A DNA stretch of 34,276 bases. Source: Bradyrhizobium manausense (GTDB lineage: Bacteria; Pseudomonadota; Alphaproteobacteria; Rhizobiales; Xanthobacteraceae). The position numbers and the translations under genes were made by a program. This document shows positions 6,712 to 15,366 of this stretch, piece after piece. The notes under the pieces are model-generated. The model was not told where the DNA came from. It did no database searches and was given only the letters and a program-made list of their open reading frames with translations. The DNA lies in assembly GCF_001440035.1 (NCBI RefSeq), contig NZ_LJYG01000110.1, positions 42,038 to 76,313 of the forward strand. The letters are read 5' to 3'. The number at the start of each line of letters is the position of its first letter. Position 1 is the stretch's first letter.

Positions 6712-6904
6712 TTACTCTTCCTTAACGACGAGGGAGCCGAGCCAATGTTCCGAATTGGCCGAGTATCGCCCGGCGCATGCGGGTATCTCGCAATCGATGC
6801 AATCGCCCGAGGCGCGACGGCATCTCGTGTTGCAGGCTCGGAATGAAAGGAAAGAGCCTTTGCTCGAATCCGTGAAACTACGGAAGGGCGAATATAGAAA
6901 CTGA
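6695..6904 (+). CDS. Possible small hypothetical protein (69 aa)
   Basis: A GTG at 6695 or ATG at 6701 opens a frame whose second half (CSELAEYRPAHAGISQ, then SPEARRHLVLQARNE and a charged end) resembles the tiny helical 'C..LA......P..R..LL..A' proteins of Bradyrhizobium. The ribosome site is poor and the N-terminal part is unconvincing. It ends 11 bases before the next gene. Confidence 0.35.
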   Translation: MKMVFNYSSLTTREPSQCSELAEYRPAHAGISQSMQSPEARRHLVLQARNERKEPLLESVKLRKGEYRN

Positions 6905-6915
6905 AGGGGTCTCGA

Positions 6916-7314
6916 ATGCACGGCCAAACAGCTCAGCCGCAGCGCACCGGTTCGGGTGCTGGGCTCGAAGACAAACGTTCAAGTGCAAAAACCAACCGTT
7001 CAAGGTCCGTCACCATCGGCTTTCCGGCTCAGCGGGAGCACGAAACCAAGAAGGTCCATTTCGACCCGCCGCGATGTGCTCGGCTTGTCAATCCCGACGG
7101 AAGCGAGATCGCCGAGTGCGAAGTCACGGCAGTTTGGGAAGGGGGTGCACAACTGCGATTGGATTGTCCGCCGCCTTTTCGATTTGTCCTGCAGTTTGCC
7201 TGGTCTCCAACCGTCGTTTTGCGGTTTTGCAAGCGCGTCCGGTGCCGTGGCGAGGACGTTTGGGTCGAATATGAGCGGCAGCGTCCCTGCTATTCCCTGG
7301 AGTATGACCGGTGA
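6916..7314 (+). CDS. PilZ-like domain protein
   Basis: 132 residues. The first 45 are polar and probably disordered. The rest is all-beta: RCARLVNPDGSEIAECEVTA, a WEGGAQLRLDCP turn, then strands FVLQFAWSPTVVLRFCKRV and EDVWVEYERQ. This order matches the small PilZ-type barrels of Bradyrhizobium. PilZ proteins bind c-di-GMP through RxxxR and D/NxSxxG. Here the second motif is only vaguely present (TAVWEGGAQ) and no clean RxxxR is visible, so binding is doubtful. The stop codon overlaps the start of the next gene (TGATG at 7312-7316), which indicates translational coupling. Confidence 0.55.
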   Translation: MHGQTAQPQRTGSGAGLEDKRSSAKTNRSRSVTIGFPAQREHETKKVHFDPPRCARLVNPDGSEIAECEVTAVWEGGAQLRLDCPPPFRFVLQFAWSPTVVLRFCKRVRCRGEDVWVEYERQRPCYSLEYDR

Positions 7315-7955
7315 TGGACAAGAGCATCCACCTGCAGAGCAAGAGCATCTACCTCGAGAATATCTTCTCGGCTCCATGGGAGCAGAAACTTGTGAGCGAC
7401 ATTCTCTCCGAACTTGAACACTGTTCGGGCGAGAGGCGGTTCTGCGTTGAAGAAATGCGTCGCTTCCTGGCCGTGAAGGGCTATCGCGATTTGCTCTGCC
7501 GATTGCAGCTTGCGTGCCAGAACAAGAAGTCGTTCGAGGCGCTTCGGGCGGCGGCGCACAGCATGAGGCTGTATGCGCTTGAACGTCCCGCAATGTCCGC
7601 CGCAACATTTCGCACGCCGATTACAGATACCGCCGAATGGCGAGCGGCGGTGGACAGCTTGCGGGTGTTCATGACCGGAATCCTGTCCGAATGCGGATTG
7701 AGCGAGAAGGCGGCGGATGAAGCTCTCCGAATACTTCGGAGCCTTGTTCGCGGATTCGTCATGCACGAAGTCATGGACTCGTTCTTCGATCCTGCGTCCT
7801 ACAACGAATCCTACGATAGGGCGATCGAGATCTTCATAGCTGGATTGCCAGTACTTCTGGCAGAACATCAAGATCGCGATATGCAAACTTGGGATGACAT
7901 CGTACGTGAGCCCGAGCCGCCACCTCGCTTAACCACGTCCATCGGGGCCTGCTGA
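7314..7955 (+). CDS. TetR-like C-terminal domain protein without a recognisable HTH
   Basis: 213 residues from ATG 7314 (a GTG at 7311 is possible). Residues about 75-190 look like the ligand-binding half of a TetR regulator of the WHG type: EALRAAAHSMRLYALERPAM, then a long helix pair, AADEALRILRSLVRGFVMHE, and DRAIEIFIAGLPVLL. The N-terminal 70 residues do not contain the usual ALTMRALA...LYxHFxxK helix-turn-helix. In its place is FCVEEMRRFLAVKGYRDLLC. It may therefore not bind DNA. It is translationally coupled to the PilZ-like gene. The family call is from recognition; the function is open. Confidence 0.6.
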   Translation: MDKSIHLQSKSIYLENIFSAPWEQKLVSDILSELEHCSGERRFCVEEMRRFLAVKGYRDLLCRLQLACQNKKSFEALRAAAHSMRLYALERPAMSAATFRTPITDTAEWRAAVDSLRVFMTGILSECGLSEKAADEALRILRSLVRGFVMHEVMDSFFDPASYNESYDRAIEIFIAGLPVLLAEHQDRDMQTWDDIVREPEPPPRLTTSIGAC

Positions 7956-8235
7956 TAGCGCGTCAGCTGCCCGATGATCGGGAAGGCTGCTATGGATCGA
8001 ACTCTGCCCTGCGGGGCTCAAATGGCGGCTTCCGGCCCTACCCGAGCAGCCGACCAAAACTTCGGCAACCCGGTTGGCGGGAACGGCGCCAGAAGCTGAC
8101 ACAGGCTAAAAGTGGTCGCTAAGGGGCCCTATCCCGGCGGATGGAGTTGCCTGGGTGCGATCGTCGCCACCGACACGAACGCCACGTTTGCTTACGACTT
8201 CCCTGAAAGATCCCGGTCGGAGCGGGAAAAACACC

Positions 8236-9522
8236 ATGCATGGCGAATTGACGCGAGATGATCTCGAGCGAGAAATCCGGCGAGCATCTGTCTGGTCGTT
8301 TGGAGCGGCGCTAGAAACCCGATTCCGCCAGCGCACAACCCCTTCGACGGTCCGGTCAATGAGCCGCGCTTGCGCTCTTGTTGGCGCGTTGACAGTCATT
8401 GCGATCGGCCTCGATCGCAGCATCAGCGCCGACATCTTTCGAGCGGCCTGGGTTTGGCGACTTGTGGTCGGCGGGGTTTGTATCCTGATCGCCACTTCGA
8501 TGCTCGGAATGCGGCGCTGCGTTCCGGAACGTGCGGGTCTGGCCTACGGGTTGGGCCTACTGCTCATGATGGCCGTCATAGCCTATGCTGGCGCTTCCGG
8601 TCCGCCGTGGGCCCAGGATCGATATGCTTTGGCATCTATTCTTCTCTTCTCCGCAGCGCTTGCAGGAACTCCTGTTCCTTTCGTGTCGGCGATTCCGATC
8701 TGCGTCCTCGGCACAATCATCTATCCGACCTTGCCGATACTATTTGGAGCCGACACAAAGGTGTTCGCAAGCGACCTCTTCGTTGCGGCAGGAGCAGCGT
8801 TCGTTGTCCTGACGATCATCAGGAAGAACGAGGTCGACAGGCGCAGGCGCTTCCTGGAAGAGTTGCGCTACGAACTTGCCGCGACCGAGCTTAGCGTCAG
8901 CAATCGCGAGCTTCTGCGCTTGTCCAACACTGACGCGCTGACCGGATTGCCGAACAGGCGGTACTTCGAGGCCGAGGCCGATCGCCTTTGCGCCGAGCGG
9001 GACGCCCGAAGTGTGGGGGCGATCATCCTGGACATCGATGATTTCAAGAAGTTCAACGATTCCGCCGGTCATGTGGCCGGAGACGTCTGCCTGAGAAGCG
9101 TCGCTCGAGCGCTCTCCGGATCGTTGCACAACAGGCGGTCCAGCCTGGCACGTTATGGAGGCGAAGAGTTCGCTGCCTTCGTACCATCCATTTCGCCGCG
9201 GGATCTGGAAAAACTCGCCCAAGAGTTGTGTGAAGCGGTCGCTCGGCTGCAAATCCCTCACCCCGCCTTCCTGGAAAGCAACGTCAGCGTGAGCGTCGGA
9301 TTGGCGTGGTCGGCGGATGTGCCGTCGTGCGGGCCTATGGCGCTCCTGGAGGAAGCGGACCGAGGCCTGTATGCAGCGAAGGCTGCCGGTCGCAATCGCA
9401 TTGGCTGGGGCCCTTGCTCCGCTTTTACGCCGGCGCCAGGCGTCGTATCTGAACAAGCTCCGCCCCGACCTATCTCGCGTTCGGGCAAAGGAGTTACTTG
9501 CTCAGTCGCTGCGGACAACTAA
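8236..9522 (+). CDS. Membrane-bound diguanylate cyclase (GGEEF)
   Basis: It makes c-di-GMP from two GTP. The product from ATG 8236 is 428 residues. A multi-helix membrane domain (about residues 40-195, five or six spans, MASE-like) is followed by a short coiled coil and a GGDEF domain. That domain has DALTGLPNRR, the metal-binding ILDIDDFKKFND, and the active site ARYGGEEF (GGEEF at 308-312). The residues before it (NRRSSLAR) lack the RxxD inhibitory site, so product inhibition is probably absent. The C-terminal 50 residues are low complexity. The frame extends to 8155 upstream, but ATG 8236 starts the conserved part. The 280 bases before it hold no gene. Confidence 0.88.
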   Translation: MHGELTRDDLEREIRRASVWSFGAALETRFRQRTTPSTVRSMSRACALVGALTVIAIGLDRSISADIFRAAWVWRLVVGGVCILIATSMLGMRRCVPERAGLAYGLGLLLMMAVIAYAGASGPPWAQDRYALASILLFSAALAGTPVPFVSAIPICVLGTIIYPTLPILFGADTKVFASDLFVAAGAAFVVLTIIRKNEVDRRRRFLEELRYELAATELSVSNRELLRLSNTDALTGLPNRRYFEAEADRLCAERDARSVGAIILDIDDFKKFNDSAGHVAGDVCLRSVARALSGSLHNRRSSLARYGGEEFAAFVPSISPRDLEKLAQELCEAVARLQIPHPAFLESNVSVSVGLAWSADVPSCGPMALLEEADRGLYAAKAAGRNRIGWGPCSAFTPAPGVVSEQAPPRPISRSGKGVTCSVAADN

Positions 9523-9617
9523 GCCGTGAACCCATAAAGCTGCCGAGCAGACCTCGTCAGACCGGCCCGGGCAGATTAGCTAGGTCCACAGGCAGGAGTC
9601 GAACTACGCAGATCACC

Positions 9618-12053
9618 CTAGGTTAGGGCCGTGAGAATCGCCTTCCTCAGTCCGTTTTCATCATAAGGCTTCCGAAGTATTTGCGCTTCTCGAAACTCCT
9701 CTAAAGTCTCGCGATCTCCATAACCGGTGACGAGGATCACGGGCAAGTTGGGATGGCTCGCGCAAATCGCATTCGCGAACTCGACTCCCGTCATTTCCGG
9801 CATGGCGAAATCCGCAAGAACAAGCTCTATCTTCAGACCGTTTTCGATCAGCTTCAGGGCTTCTTGTCCGCTGGCAGTGGGCACCGCCGCGTATCCGAGG
9901 GCCTCAAGTACTCTAAGGGTTGACCTGAGAACTGCCCGATCATCATCAATGACTAGGATACAGGGCTTTAGCTCCACTGTTGAAATTTGCTCGGCATCAG
10001 ATTCTCTTTCGCGCACTCGTGGGACCACTTCGGCACAAGGTAAGAACACCGTCACTGAGGTTCCTTCGCCGACGTGCGTCTTAAGCTCGATGCCTCCACC
10101 TGACTGCTTGGCGAAACCAAAAACTTGGGCGAGTCCGAGACCCGATCCTTTTCCTGGTCCTTTCGTAGTGAAGAAAGGCTCGAAGACGCGGGGGAGCACA
10201 TCGTCGGGGATACCCATACCTGTATCTCGGACGGTCAGTCCCACATACTTTCCCGGAGCCGGCGCTGCCGGGCCGGAGAGCTCTTTATCGGTGATGGCAT
10301 TGAAAGTCTCCAGGGTCAGAGTCCCCCCTGACCGCATGGCGTCTCTCGCGTTGAGAACCAGATTGAGGATCACCGACTGAATTTGAGTTAGATCCACAAA
10401 GGCTGGGCAAAGGTCCGCGGCGAGGTTCGTTCGGAGTTGGATCGCTCCACGAAGCGAGGCATTGAGTAGGGAACTCATCTTCACGATGGTGCTGTTGAGA
10501 TCAATCACTTGAGGCTCAAGCCCCTGTTGGCGCGAAAACGCGAGCAGTTGCGAAGTGAGATTCGCACCCCGTTCCGCCGCTCCGAGAATCAGTTCGATAC
10601 CTTCTCGATCACCGGGATCATCCCGCAGATTGCGCGACAACATACGCGCGTTAGTAAGCACGACGCTCAAAAGATTGTTGAAGTCGTGCGCGAGGCCTGA
10701 CGTCATCTGCCCTATCGCGTCGAGGCGTTGCAGTTGCTGGGCCTCGGCCTCGGCGAGTTCCCGTTGCTCTACTTGAGCACGTAGTTGCTGGTTGCTCTCC
10801 TGCAGTTCGCGCGTCCGCTCTTCAACGCGGCGCTCGAGTCTTCCTTCGATACGTTTGCGATCCGTGATCTCTTGGGCGACTCCGAAAAACGAAGCCGGCA
10901 CGCCATTCTCGAAGTTGGTCTGACCGCGGGTCGCGATCCAGCGTTCCACGCCGTCCGTATTTCCGATGACCCGGTACTCGATATTGTAGATCCCATCGCT
11001 CCGCGGGTCGGCGCACCGCTGGATAGCGGCCTCGACACGCGCAAGATCGTCTGGATGAACGCAGGACCGCCACACCTCGTAGTCGACGACCGCGCCCGCC
11101 GGCAGACCCCACATGGCCCTGACCATATCATCCCATTGCAACTCGTTGGATTGTGGATTCCAGGCATAGCAGCCGAGCCTCCCGAGATCGACGGCCGCCT
11201 GCAGCCTCGCCTCGCTTTCGCGCAGCGCCCGTTGTGCATACAATCGCTCGGTGATGTTTCGCGCGATTTTTGACGCGCCGATGACCCTGCCCTCCGCATT
11301 CTTCAAGGGCGACACTGTGAGTGAAATATCTACTGGACTTCCGTCTTTACGTCGGCGAACGGTTTCGTAAGAACCAATGCGTTCGCCTCTGCGGAGGCGC
11401 TCAAGAATTGCGGCTTCTTCGTTGTGGAGATCCGGGGGGATCAGAATCGTAATTGGCTTGCCGATGACTTCCTCGGCCAGATAGCCAAAAATGCACTGCG
11501 CGCCGCCGTTCCAACTCCTGATCGTGCCATCGAGATCTTTGCTGACGATTGCGTCGTCGCTTGATTCGATGATAGCGGCGAGCCGTATCGCGGCCTCCTC
11601 ACCACTTTTCCGCTCCGTAATATCCTGGAAGCAGTTGACCGCGCCGACAATGTTTCCATCGCTATCCTTGATTACGTCGATATTGACGAGCGCAATGCCA
11701 CGCGCACCGTCCGGTCGCTCAATGTGTACTTCCTGTTCGCGCACGGAAAGACCTGTGCGCAGCACATCTGCCATGGGGCATTCATCGTGCGGGAGAGGAC
11801 TGCCGTCCGGGCGGAACAATCGATACGATCCGCAAAACCGTTCATTAGGATCTCCGATTTTAGGCGACCGGCCCCAAAGTTCGGCGGCGCGACGATTGTA
11901 TCGAAGAACGAGACCGTCCCGGTCACAAAGATAAACGGCAAACGGCAATTGTTCGAACAGCCGCCCGGGCACTTCGAAGGCCTGTTCCTCGTGACGCAAA
12001 CCAAGGGTGACGCTGGCTGCGTTCGCGACCGGATCCACGATAGAGGTGGTCAC
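9618..12053 (-). CDS. Hybrid sensor histidine kinase with three PAS domains and a receiver
   Basis: A soluble 811-residue protein from GTG 12053 (AGGA 9 bases upstream; ATG 12116 would add 21 residues without a ribosome site). In order, it has three PAS/PAC units (about 35-150, 155-275 and 285-405, each ending in DITERK/NITERL/EITDRK-like linkers) and a coiled coil. A HisKA domain follows with H456 in LAHDFNNLLS, then a HATPase domain (NLVLNARDAM, DTGMGIP, GSGLGLAQV) and a C-terminal receiver with D748 (VLADFAMPEM) and LRKPYD. No membrane segment is seen, so it senses in the cytoplasm, perhaps redox or small ligands through PAS. No partner regulator lies beside it. Confidence 0.9.
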   Translation of the reverse strand: MTTSIVDPVANAASVTLGLRHEEQAFEVPGRLFEQLPFAVYLCDRDGLVLRYNRRAAELWGRSPKIGDPNERFCGSYRLFRPDGSPLPHDECPMADVLRTGLSVREQEVHIERPDGARGIALVNIDVIKDSDGNIVGAVNCFQDITERKSGEEAAIRLAAIIESSDDAIVSKDLDGTIRSWNGGAQCIFGYLAEEVIGKPITILIPPDLHNEEAAILERLRRGERIGSYETVRRRKDGSPVDISLTVSPLKNAEGRVIGASKIARNITERLYAQRALRESEARLQAAVDLGRLGCYAWNPQSNELQWDDMVRAMWGLPAGAVVDYEVWRSCVHPDDLARVEAAIQRCADPRSDGIYNIEYRVIGNTDGVERWIATRGQTNFENGVPASFFGVAQEITDRKRIEGRLERRVEERTRELQESNQQLRAQVEQRELAEAEAQQLQRLDAIGQMTSGLAHDFNNLLSVVLTNARMLSRNLRDDPGDREGIELILGAAERGANLTSQLLAFSRQQGLEPQVIDLNSTIVKMSSLLNASLRGAIQLRTNLAADLCPAFVDLTQIQSVILNLVLNARDAMRSGGTLTLETFNAITDKELSGPAAPAPGKYVGLTVRDTGMGIPDDVLPRVFEPFFTTKGPGKGSGLGLAQVFGFAKQSGGGIELKTHVGEGTSVTVFLPCAEVVPRVRERESDAEQISTVELKPCILVIDDDRAVLRSTLRVLEALGYAAVPTASGQEALKLIENGLKIELVLADFAMPEMTGVEFANAICASHPNLPVILVTGYGDRETLEEFREAQILRKPYDENGLRKAILTALT

Positions 12054-12226
12054 TGTTTTGCGTCCTAATTTTCGCTTTGCTGCCGACGAGCATATCAGCC
12101 TTTCACAAGGCGGCATATGTCCGATTTGAGTCGACGGCCTGAGCCGGTGGCAAGTCCGGGCAAGTCGGCTATCCGCCGGAAGCGGAAGTTAATTCAAGGC
12201 ATTAGTGGCAGTGCAATAGTCATGGC

Positions 12227-13026
12227 GGCGCGGCCGTGATTCAAGCTCCCAAACCGGAGCCTCGAATCATGCGCTACGAACTCAGCGATTATGAATGGAC
12301 CACCATCAAACCTATGCTGCCGAACAAACCGCGTGGCGTTCGGCGTGTAAATGACCGTCGCGTGCTCAATGGCATCTTTTGGGTTCTGCGTTCAGGTGCG
12401 CCATGGCGCGACCTGCCAGAGACTTACGGTCCCCGCACCACTTGTTATAATCGCTTCGTTCGGTGGCGGCGAGCTGGCGTCTGGGACCAGATCATGAATG
12501 CACTGGCCGCCGATCATAACGCGGCGGTGCAAATGATCGATACCTCCGTCGTGCGCGTGCACCAGCACGGAGCCTGCATCGCGAACAACAACCAGCAAGA
12601 CATGGGTCGCTCACGAGGTGGCCTGACCAGCAAGATTCACGCGGTGGTGGACACCAACGGCCTGCCGGTCCATCTCGCTCTCACGCCCGGTGAAACGCAT
12701 GACAATCGGCTGTGTTCGGTTCTCCTCAGCGCCCTTCTTCCGCAAACGATGCTGCTCGCAGATCGCGGATATGACGCGGATTGGATCAGGGAGCTTGCGC
12801 GCCAGCAAGGAGCATGGGCCAATATTCCGCCGAAACGAAATCGCAAAGACCCGATCTGCTTTAGCCCGTATCTATACCGCGCGCGCAACTTGATCGAACG
12901 GTTCTTCAACAAGATCAAGCAATGTCGGCGGGTCGCGACCCGATATGACAAACTTGCAGCTAACTATCTGGCGTTCGTCAAGCTTGCCTCAATCCGAATT
13001 TGGTTACGCGCTAATGAGTCCGCGCC
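12227..13026 (+). mobile_element. IS5-family insertion sequence
   Basis: One transposase gene fills the element. The ends share GGCGCGG as an inverted repeat (12227-12233 and 13020-13026), with patchy similarity inward (..C.T.ATT.A). I see no target-site duplication: the left flank ends in CATGGC and the right begins with CTAG. The element may be old or rearranged. The ends are approximate. Confidence 0.6.
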
Positions 13027-13030
13027 CTAG
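12269..13030 (+). CDS. IS5-family DDE transposase
   Basis: 253 residues. The N-terminal DUF4096-type region runs YELSDYEWTTIKPMLPNK ... LNGIFWVLRSGAPWRDLP, and a DDE_Tnp_1 core follows. The catalytic acids are in MIDTSVVRVHQHG, LLADRGYDADW and LIERFFNKIKQCRRVATRYDK. The layout fits the IS427 branch, here as one uninterrupted frame. If the inverted repeat ends at 13026, the TAG stop at 13028-13030 is supplied by flanking DNA. It appears intact. Confidence 0.9.
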   Translation: MRYELSDYEWTTIKPMLPNKPRGVRRVNDRRVLNGIFWVLRSGAPWRDLPETYGPRTTCYNRFVRWRRAGVWDQIMNALAADHNAAVQMIDTSVVRVHQHGACIANNNQQDMGRSRGGLTSKIHAVVDTNGLPVHLALTPGETHDNRLCSVLLSALLPQTMLLADRGYDADWIRELARQQGAWANIPPKRNRKDPICFSPYLYRARNLIERFFNKIKQCRRVATRYDKLAANYLAFVKLASIRIWLRANESAP

Positions 13031-13186
13031 CTCGACTCCGATCGGCCACACACCCCGTCGGGATCGGTGCTCATCGGTGGCTCGTGTCATGTGGCTCAGC
13101 CTACTGAGAGCGTTGTTGAAAGCGAGTTCGATGACATGTCGCTCCTCTGGCGTGATGTGAATGTCTGAAAGTAAACAGTCAATAGG
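13031..13186 (-). pseudogene. Broken copy of the small protein encoded at 1252-1473
   Basis: On the minus strand from 13186 the frame reads PIDCLLSDIHITPEERHVIE then LAFNNALSRL, which aligns without gaps to PINRLLEASELTPEQRHVYE then LAFNATLRKL of the intact gene. The ATG is missing (the codon is GAC), and after 30 residues the similarity stops. The last part of the intact protein is absent, and the insertion sequence begins where it should be. It is a decayed paralog, probably damaged by the IS. From 13187 to 13402 I see no supportable gene. Confidence 0.6.
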
Positions 13187-13402
13187 GTCCTTAGTGCTTT
13201 ACTATGCTGCCTTAGGCTTCGGGTTCTGCTTTGCAAGGCGCTCAGCTTGGCCCCATCCTCTGCCAGAAGCCTCCGGAGCATGGCGATACTCTCGGGGCGG
13301 TTTCGATGGCCGGTATTCTTTGTCGCAGGGCGTGATATTCGCGCGGAAGATAAAGTCGGGGAAACCCTGACATTCAACTCATAAGAGTGGGAAAGTGTCC
13401 AC

Positions 13403-13915
13403 ATGACTACCCTCGGCCACGCGAACGTGGAAATTCGACGATTGTCCATTGATGACCTCGATTTGTTTCGCGCAGTCCGCGTGGAGGCTTTGCAGAAGCA
13501 CCCTGAGACGTTTGGCTCACCTGAAGAGGAGGAAGGCGGCGAGGCCGCTGTGGCAGCCTATCGTCATTGGTTGAGCGGCAGCATGCTGGGTGCGTTTGAA
13601 CGTAAGGCCTTGGTCGGGATCGCAGGTTTCTATGTCTCGCCGGAGAAAAGATCGCAGCACAGGGGGCACATTTTCTCGGTGTACGTACGCGAAGCCAATC
13701 GCGGTAAGGGCGTGGGGGATAGGTTGATCAAAGAACTCCTTTCCTTGGCTGAGCCCCGTGTTGATCAGGTGCATCTGGCCGTGCTGATCAGCGCAACCGA
13801 CGCGATCAATATTTACAAGCGAAACGGGTTCCAAATTTATGGCATCGATCCCTGCGTTATTCGCATAGGTGCTATCAGCTACGACAAATATCTCATGGTC
13901 AAGAAATTCAGATAG
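13403..13915 (+). CDS. GNAT-family N-acetyltransferase
   Basis: 170 residues, full length for a single GNAT domain. It begins VEIRRLSIDDLDLFRAVRVE. The acetyl-CoA binding motif A is HIFSVYVREANRGKGVGDRL (R-G-K-G-V-G loop), followed by LAVLISATDAINIYKRNGFQ (motif B) and IYGIDPCVIRIG. It transfers acetyl from acetyl-CoA to an unknown amine. GGGAAAG lies about 8 bases before ATG 13403. It is a single gene beside an IS element. Confidence 0.87.
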   Translation: MTTLGHANVEIRRLSIDDLDLFRAVRVEALQKHPETFGSPEEEEGGEAAVAAYRHWLSGSMLGAFERKALVGIAGFYVSPEKRSQHRGHIFSVYVREANRGKGVGDRLIKELLSLAEPRVDQVHLAVLISATDAINIYKRNGFQIYGIDPCVIRIGAISYDKYLMVKKFR

Positions 13916-14251
13916 GCACTGACCCGCAACGCCCTTTTGCGAAGGAGATCGCTGCTGTCCGCTTTGGGTCCAACAGCCGACTTTGGGCAGCCCACCCAAA
14001 GCGTGTACGGTCGAATGACGCGCGGCCTTTGTTGCGAATTGCGGGCGATGATGCATGGCAAGCTCCCGTCGTTGGTCGATGGCCGTAGTCCTACGGTCCT
14101 TGAGCGATCCACATTTCCTGCATTCCTCTCGTCATCGGTGTTAGAAGCGGAGCCACAGCGAACGGTTGCAATCGTTTTAGTCGGCGCGTCGTCTTCTGAT
14201 GGCCGAAACCGAACAATGTCGACCGACCTACAGTGAAGGAACGACAAGCCG
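13916..14251. other. Intergenic stretch with an inverted repeat
   Basis: No convincing gene. It holds a 10-base inverted repeat, CGCTTTGGGT (13960-13969) with its complement at 13994-14003, and within it CTTTGGG/CCCAAAG (13981-13987 and 13995-14001). There is no T-run, so it is not a clear terminator. The TTTGGGTC core resembles the repeat debris at 5397 and 6031. The AraC promoter should lie near the right end. Confidence 0.4.
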
Positions 14252-15223
14252 GTGGAAACGATCTTCTCGACTGACTCGGTTCATCCCCGCGACCGATTTG
14301 ATTATTGGCACAGCGTCGCGTGCAAGAAGATCATAGGCCACGACTCCGTGCCCGAGAACCGGCTGACCTTTCAGGCGGAAATGAAGACAGGAAAGGTCGG
14401 CAACCTGGACCTTGTCGAATTCAGCAACTCCCCGCTGCAGGTCTCTCACACCTTTGCCCATGTCGACCGCACCGACCCGGACATGGCGTTCGTCTGCTAT
14501 CAATTGTCAGGGAGCGTCCTCATCGTTCAGAACGGGCGCGAGGTTAACCTGGATGCCGGCACTTTGATGCTGCTGGAGCCGCTGTTGCCGTATGAGGCGA
14601 GATTTTCGGCCGGCGCGAAAATGCTTCTCATCAAGGCTCCGCGGCGTGACCTTCGCGCGCGGATCGGGTCAAATCGCGAACTGACGGCGCGCCGCGTGAC
14701 CGCCGAGCGGTTGGACGATAGTTTGGCGCTGTCGCTTGCGGCAAAACTGCCAGACCTCGCCGGGAGGACGACTTCGATAACCGAAGAAATCGTCGCCAAT
14801 CATGTCCTCGACCTGATCGGACTGTCGATTGGGAGAACGCTTGGGAACGCTCCCGGTCGCGTCTCGAATCCCAAGGCGTTGTTGCTGGCTCACATTCGTT
14901 CGGTTGTGGAAACGAGGCTCAGCGAGCCCGACCTCGACGGACAGAAGGTCGCCGATATTGTCGGAATAACCTTCCGATATGCCAATGCGTTGCTCGCCGA
15001 ACAGGATACCTCGCTCAACCGCCTCATTCTGTCCCGTCGGCTCTCGCGTTGCCGGTTTGCTCTTGAAGATCCGAACCAGCCTCATCGGACTATCGCCGAG
15101 ATTGCACACGGATGGGGCTTTTCGGACATGACCCATTTTGGGCGCTGCTTCAAAGCTGCCTACGGGGCTTCGCCGCGCGATTATCAGAAAGCGGCACAGT
15201 CCGGGCAAGCCGGCCGGCCCTGA
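14252..15223 (+). CDS. AraC-family transcription regulator
   Basis: 323 residues from GTG 14252 (AAGGA about 12 bases upstream). The N-terminal 180 residues form an AraC-binding-like cupin domain (start ETIFSTDSVHPRDRFDYWHS; then VCYQLSGSVLIVQNGREVNL and TLMLLEPLLPYEA). The C-terminal 100 residues are a two-HTH AraC domain: DGQKVADIVGITFRYANALL (a somewhat weak first helix pair), ILSRRLSRCRFALEDP, IAEIAHGWGFSDMTHFGRCF and KAAYGASPRDY. The gene is alone, so its target is unknown. A small possible remnant of a relative lies at 6676-6711. Confidence 0.88.
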   Translation: METIFSTDSVHPRDRFDYWHSVACKKIIGHDSVPENRLTFQAEMKTGKVGNLDLVEFSNSPLQVSHTFAHVDRTDPDMAFVCYQLSGSVLIVQNGREVNLDAGTLMLLEPLLPYEARFSAGAKMLLIKAPRRDLRARIGSNRELTARRVTAERLDDSLALSLAAKLPDLAGRTTSITEEIVANHVLDLIGLSIGRTLGNAPGRVSNPKALLLAHIRSVVETRLSEPDLDGQKVADIVGITFRYANALLAEQDTSLNRLILSRRLSRCRFALEDPNQPHRTIAEIAHGWGFSDMTHFGRCFKAAYGASPRDYQKAAQSGQAGRP

Positions 15224-15366
15224 CCCACGGTGTACGCGGGATGATGCCATCGTACAGCTGTTTTGCCCGACGCGTCAAACGGTGTTCGGAAAATAGAAAA
15301 TCGATGCCGCGCGAAATTCTCCAATGATTTGTACTGTGCATGGGGTTGTTTTCGCGGCTTTTGTTG

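Noticed and set aside
12221..13032. Target-site duplication of the IS element
   Set aside because: The bases outside the inverted repeat ends do not match (GGC on the left, CTAG on the right).
13096..13449. 117-codon minus-strand frame upstream of the GNAT gene
   Set aside because: A helical segment (ESIAMLRRLLAEDGAKLSAL) looks protein-like, but the frame overlaps the start of the acetyltransferase and the decayed paralog in another frame; no complete gene can be supported.
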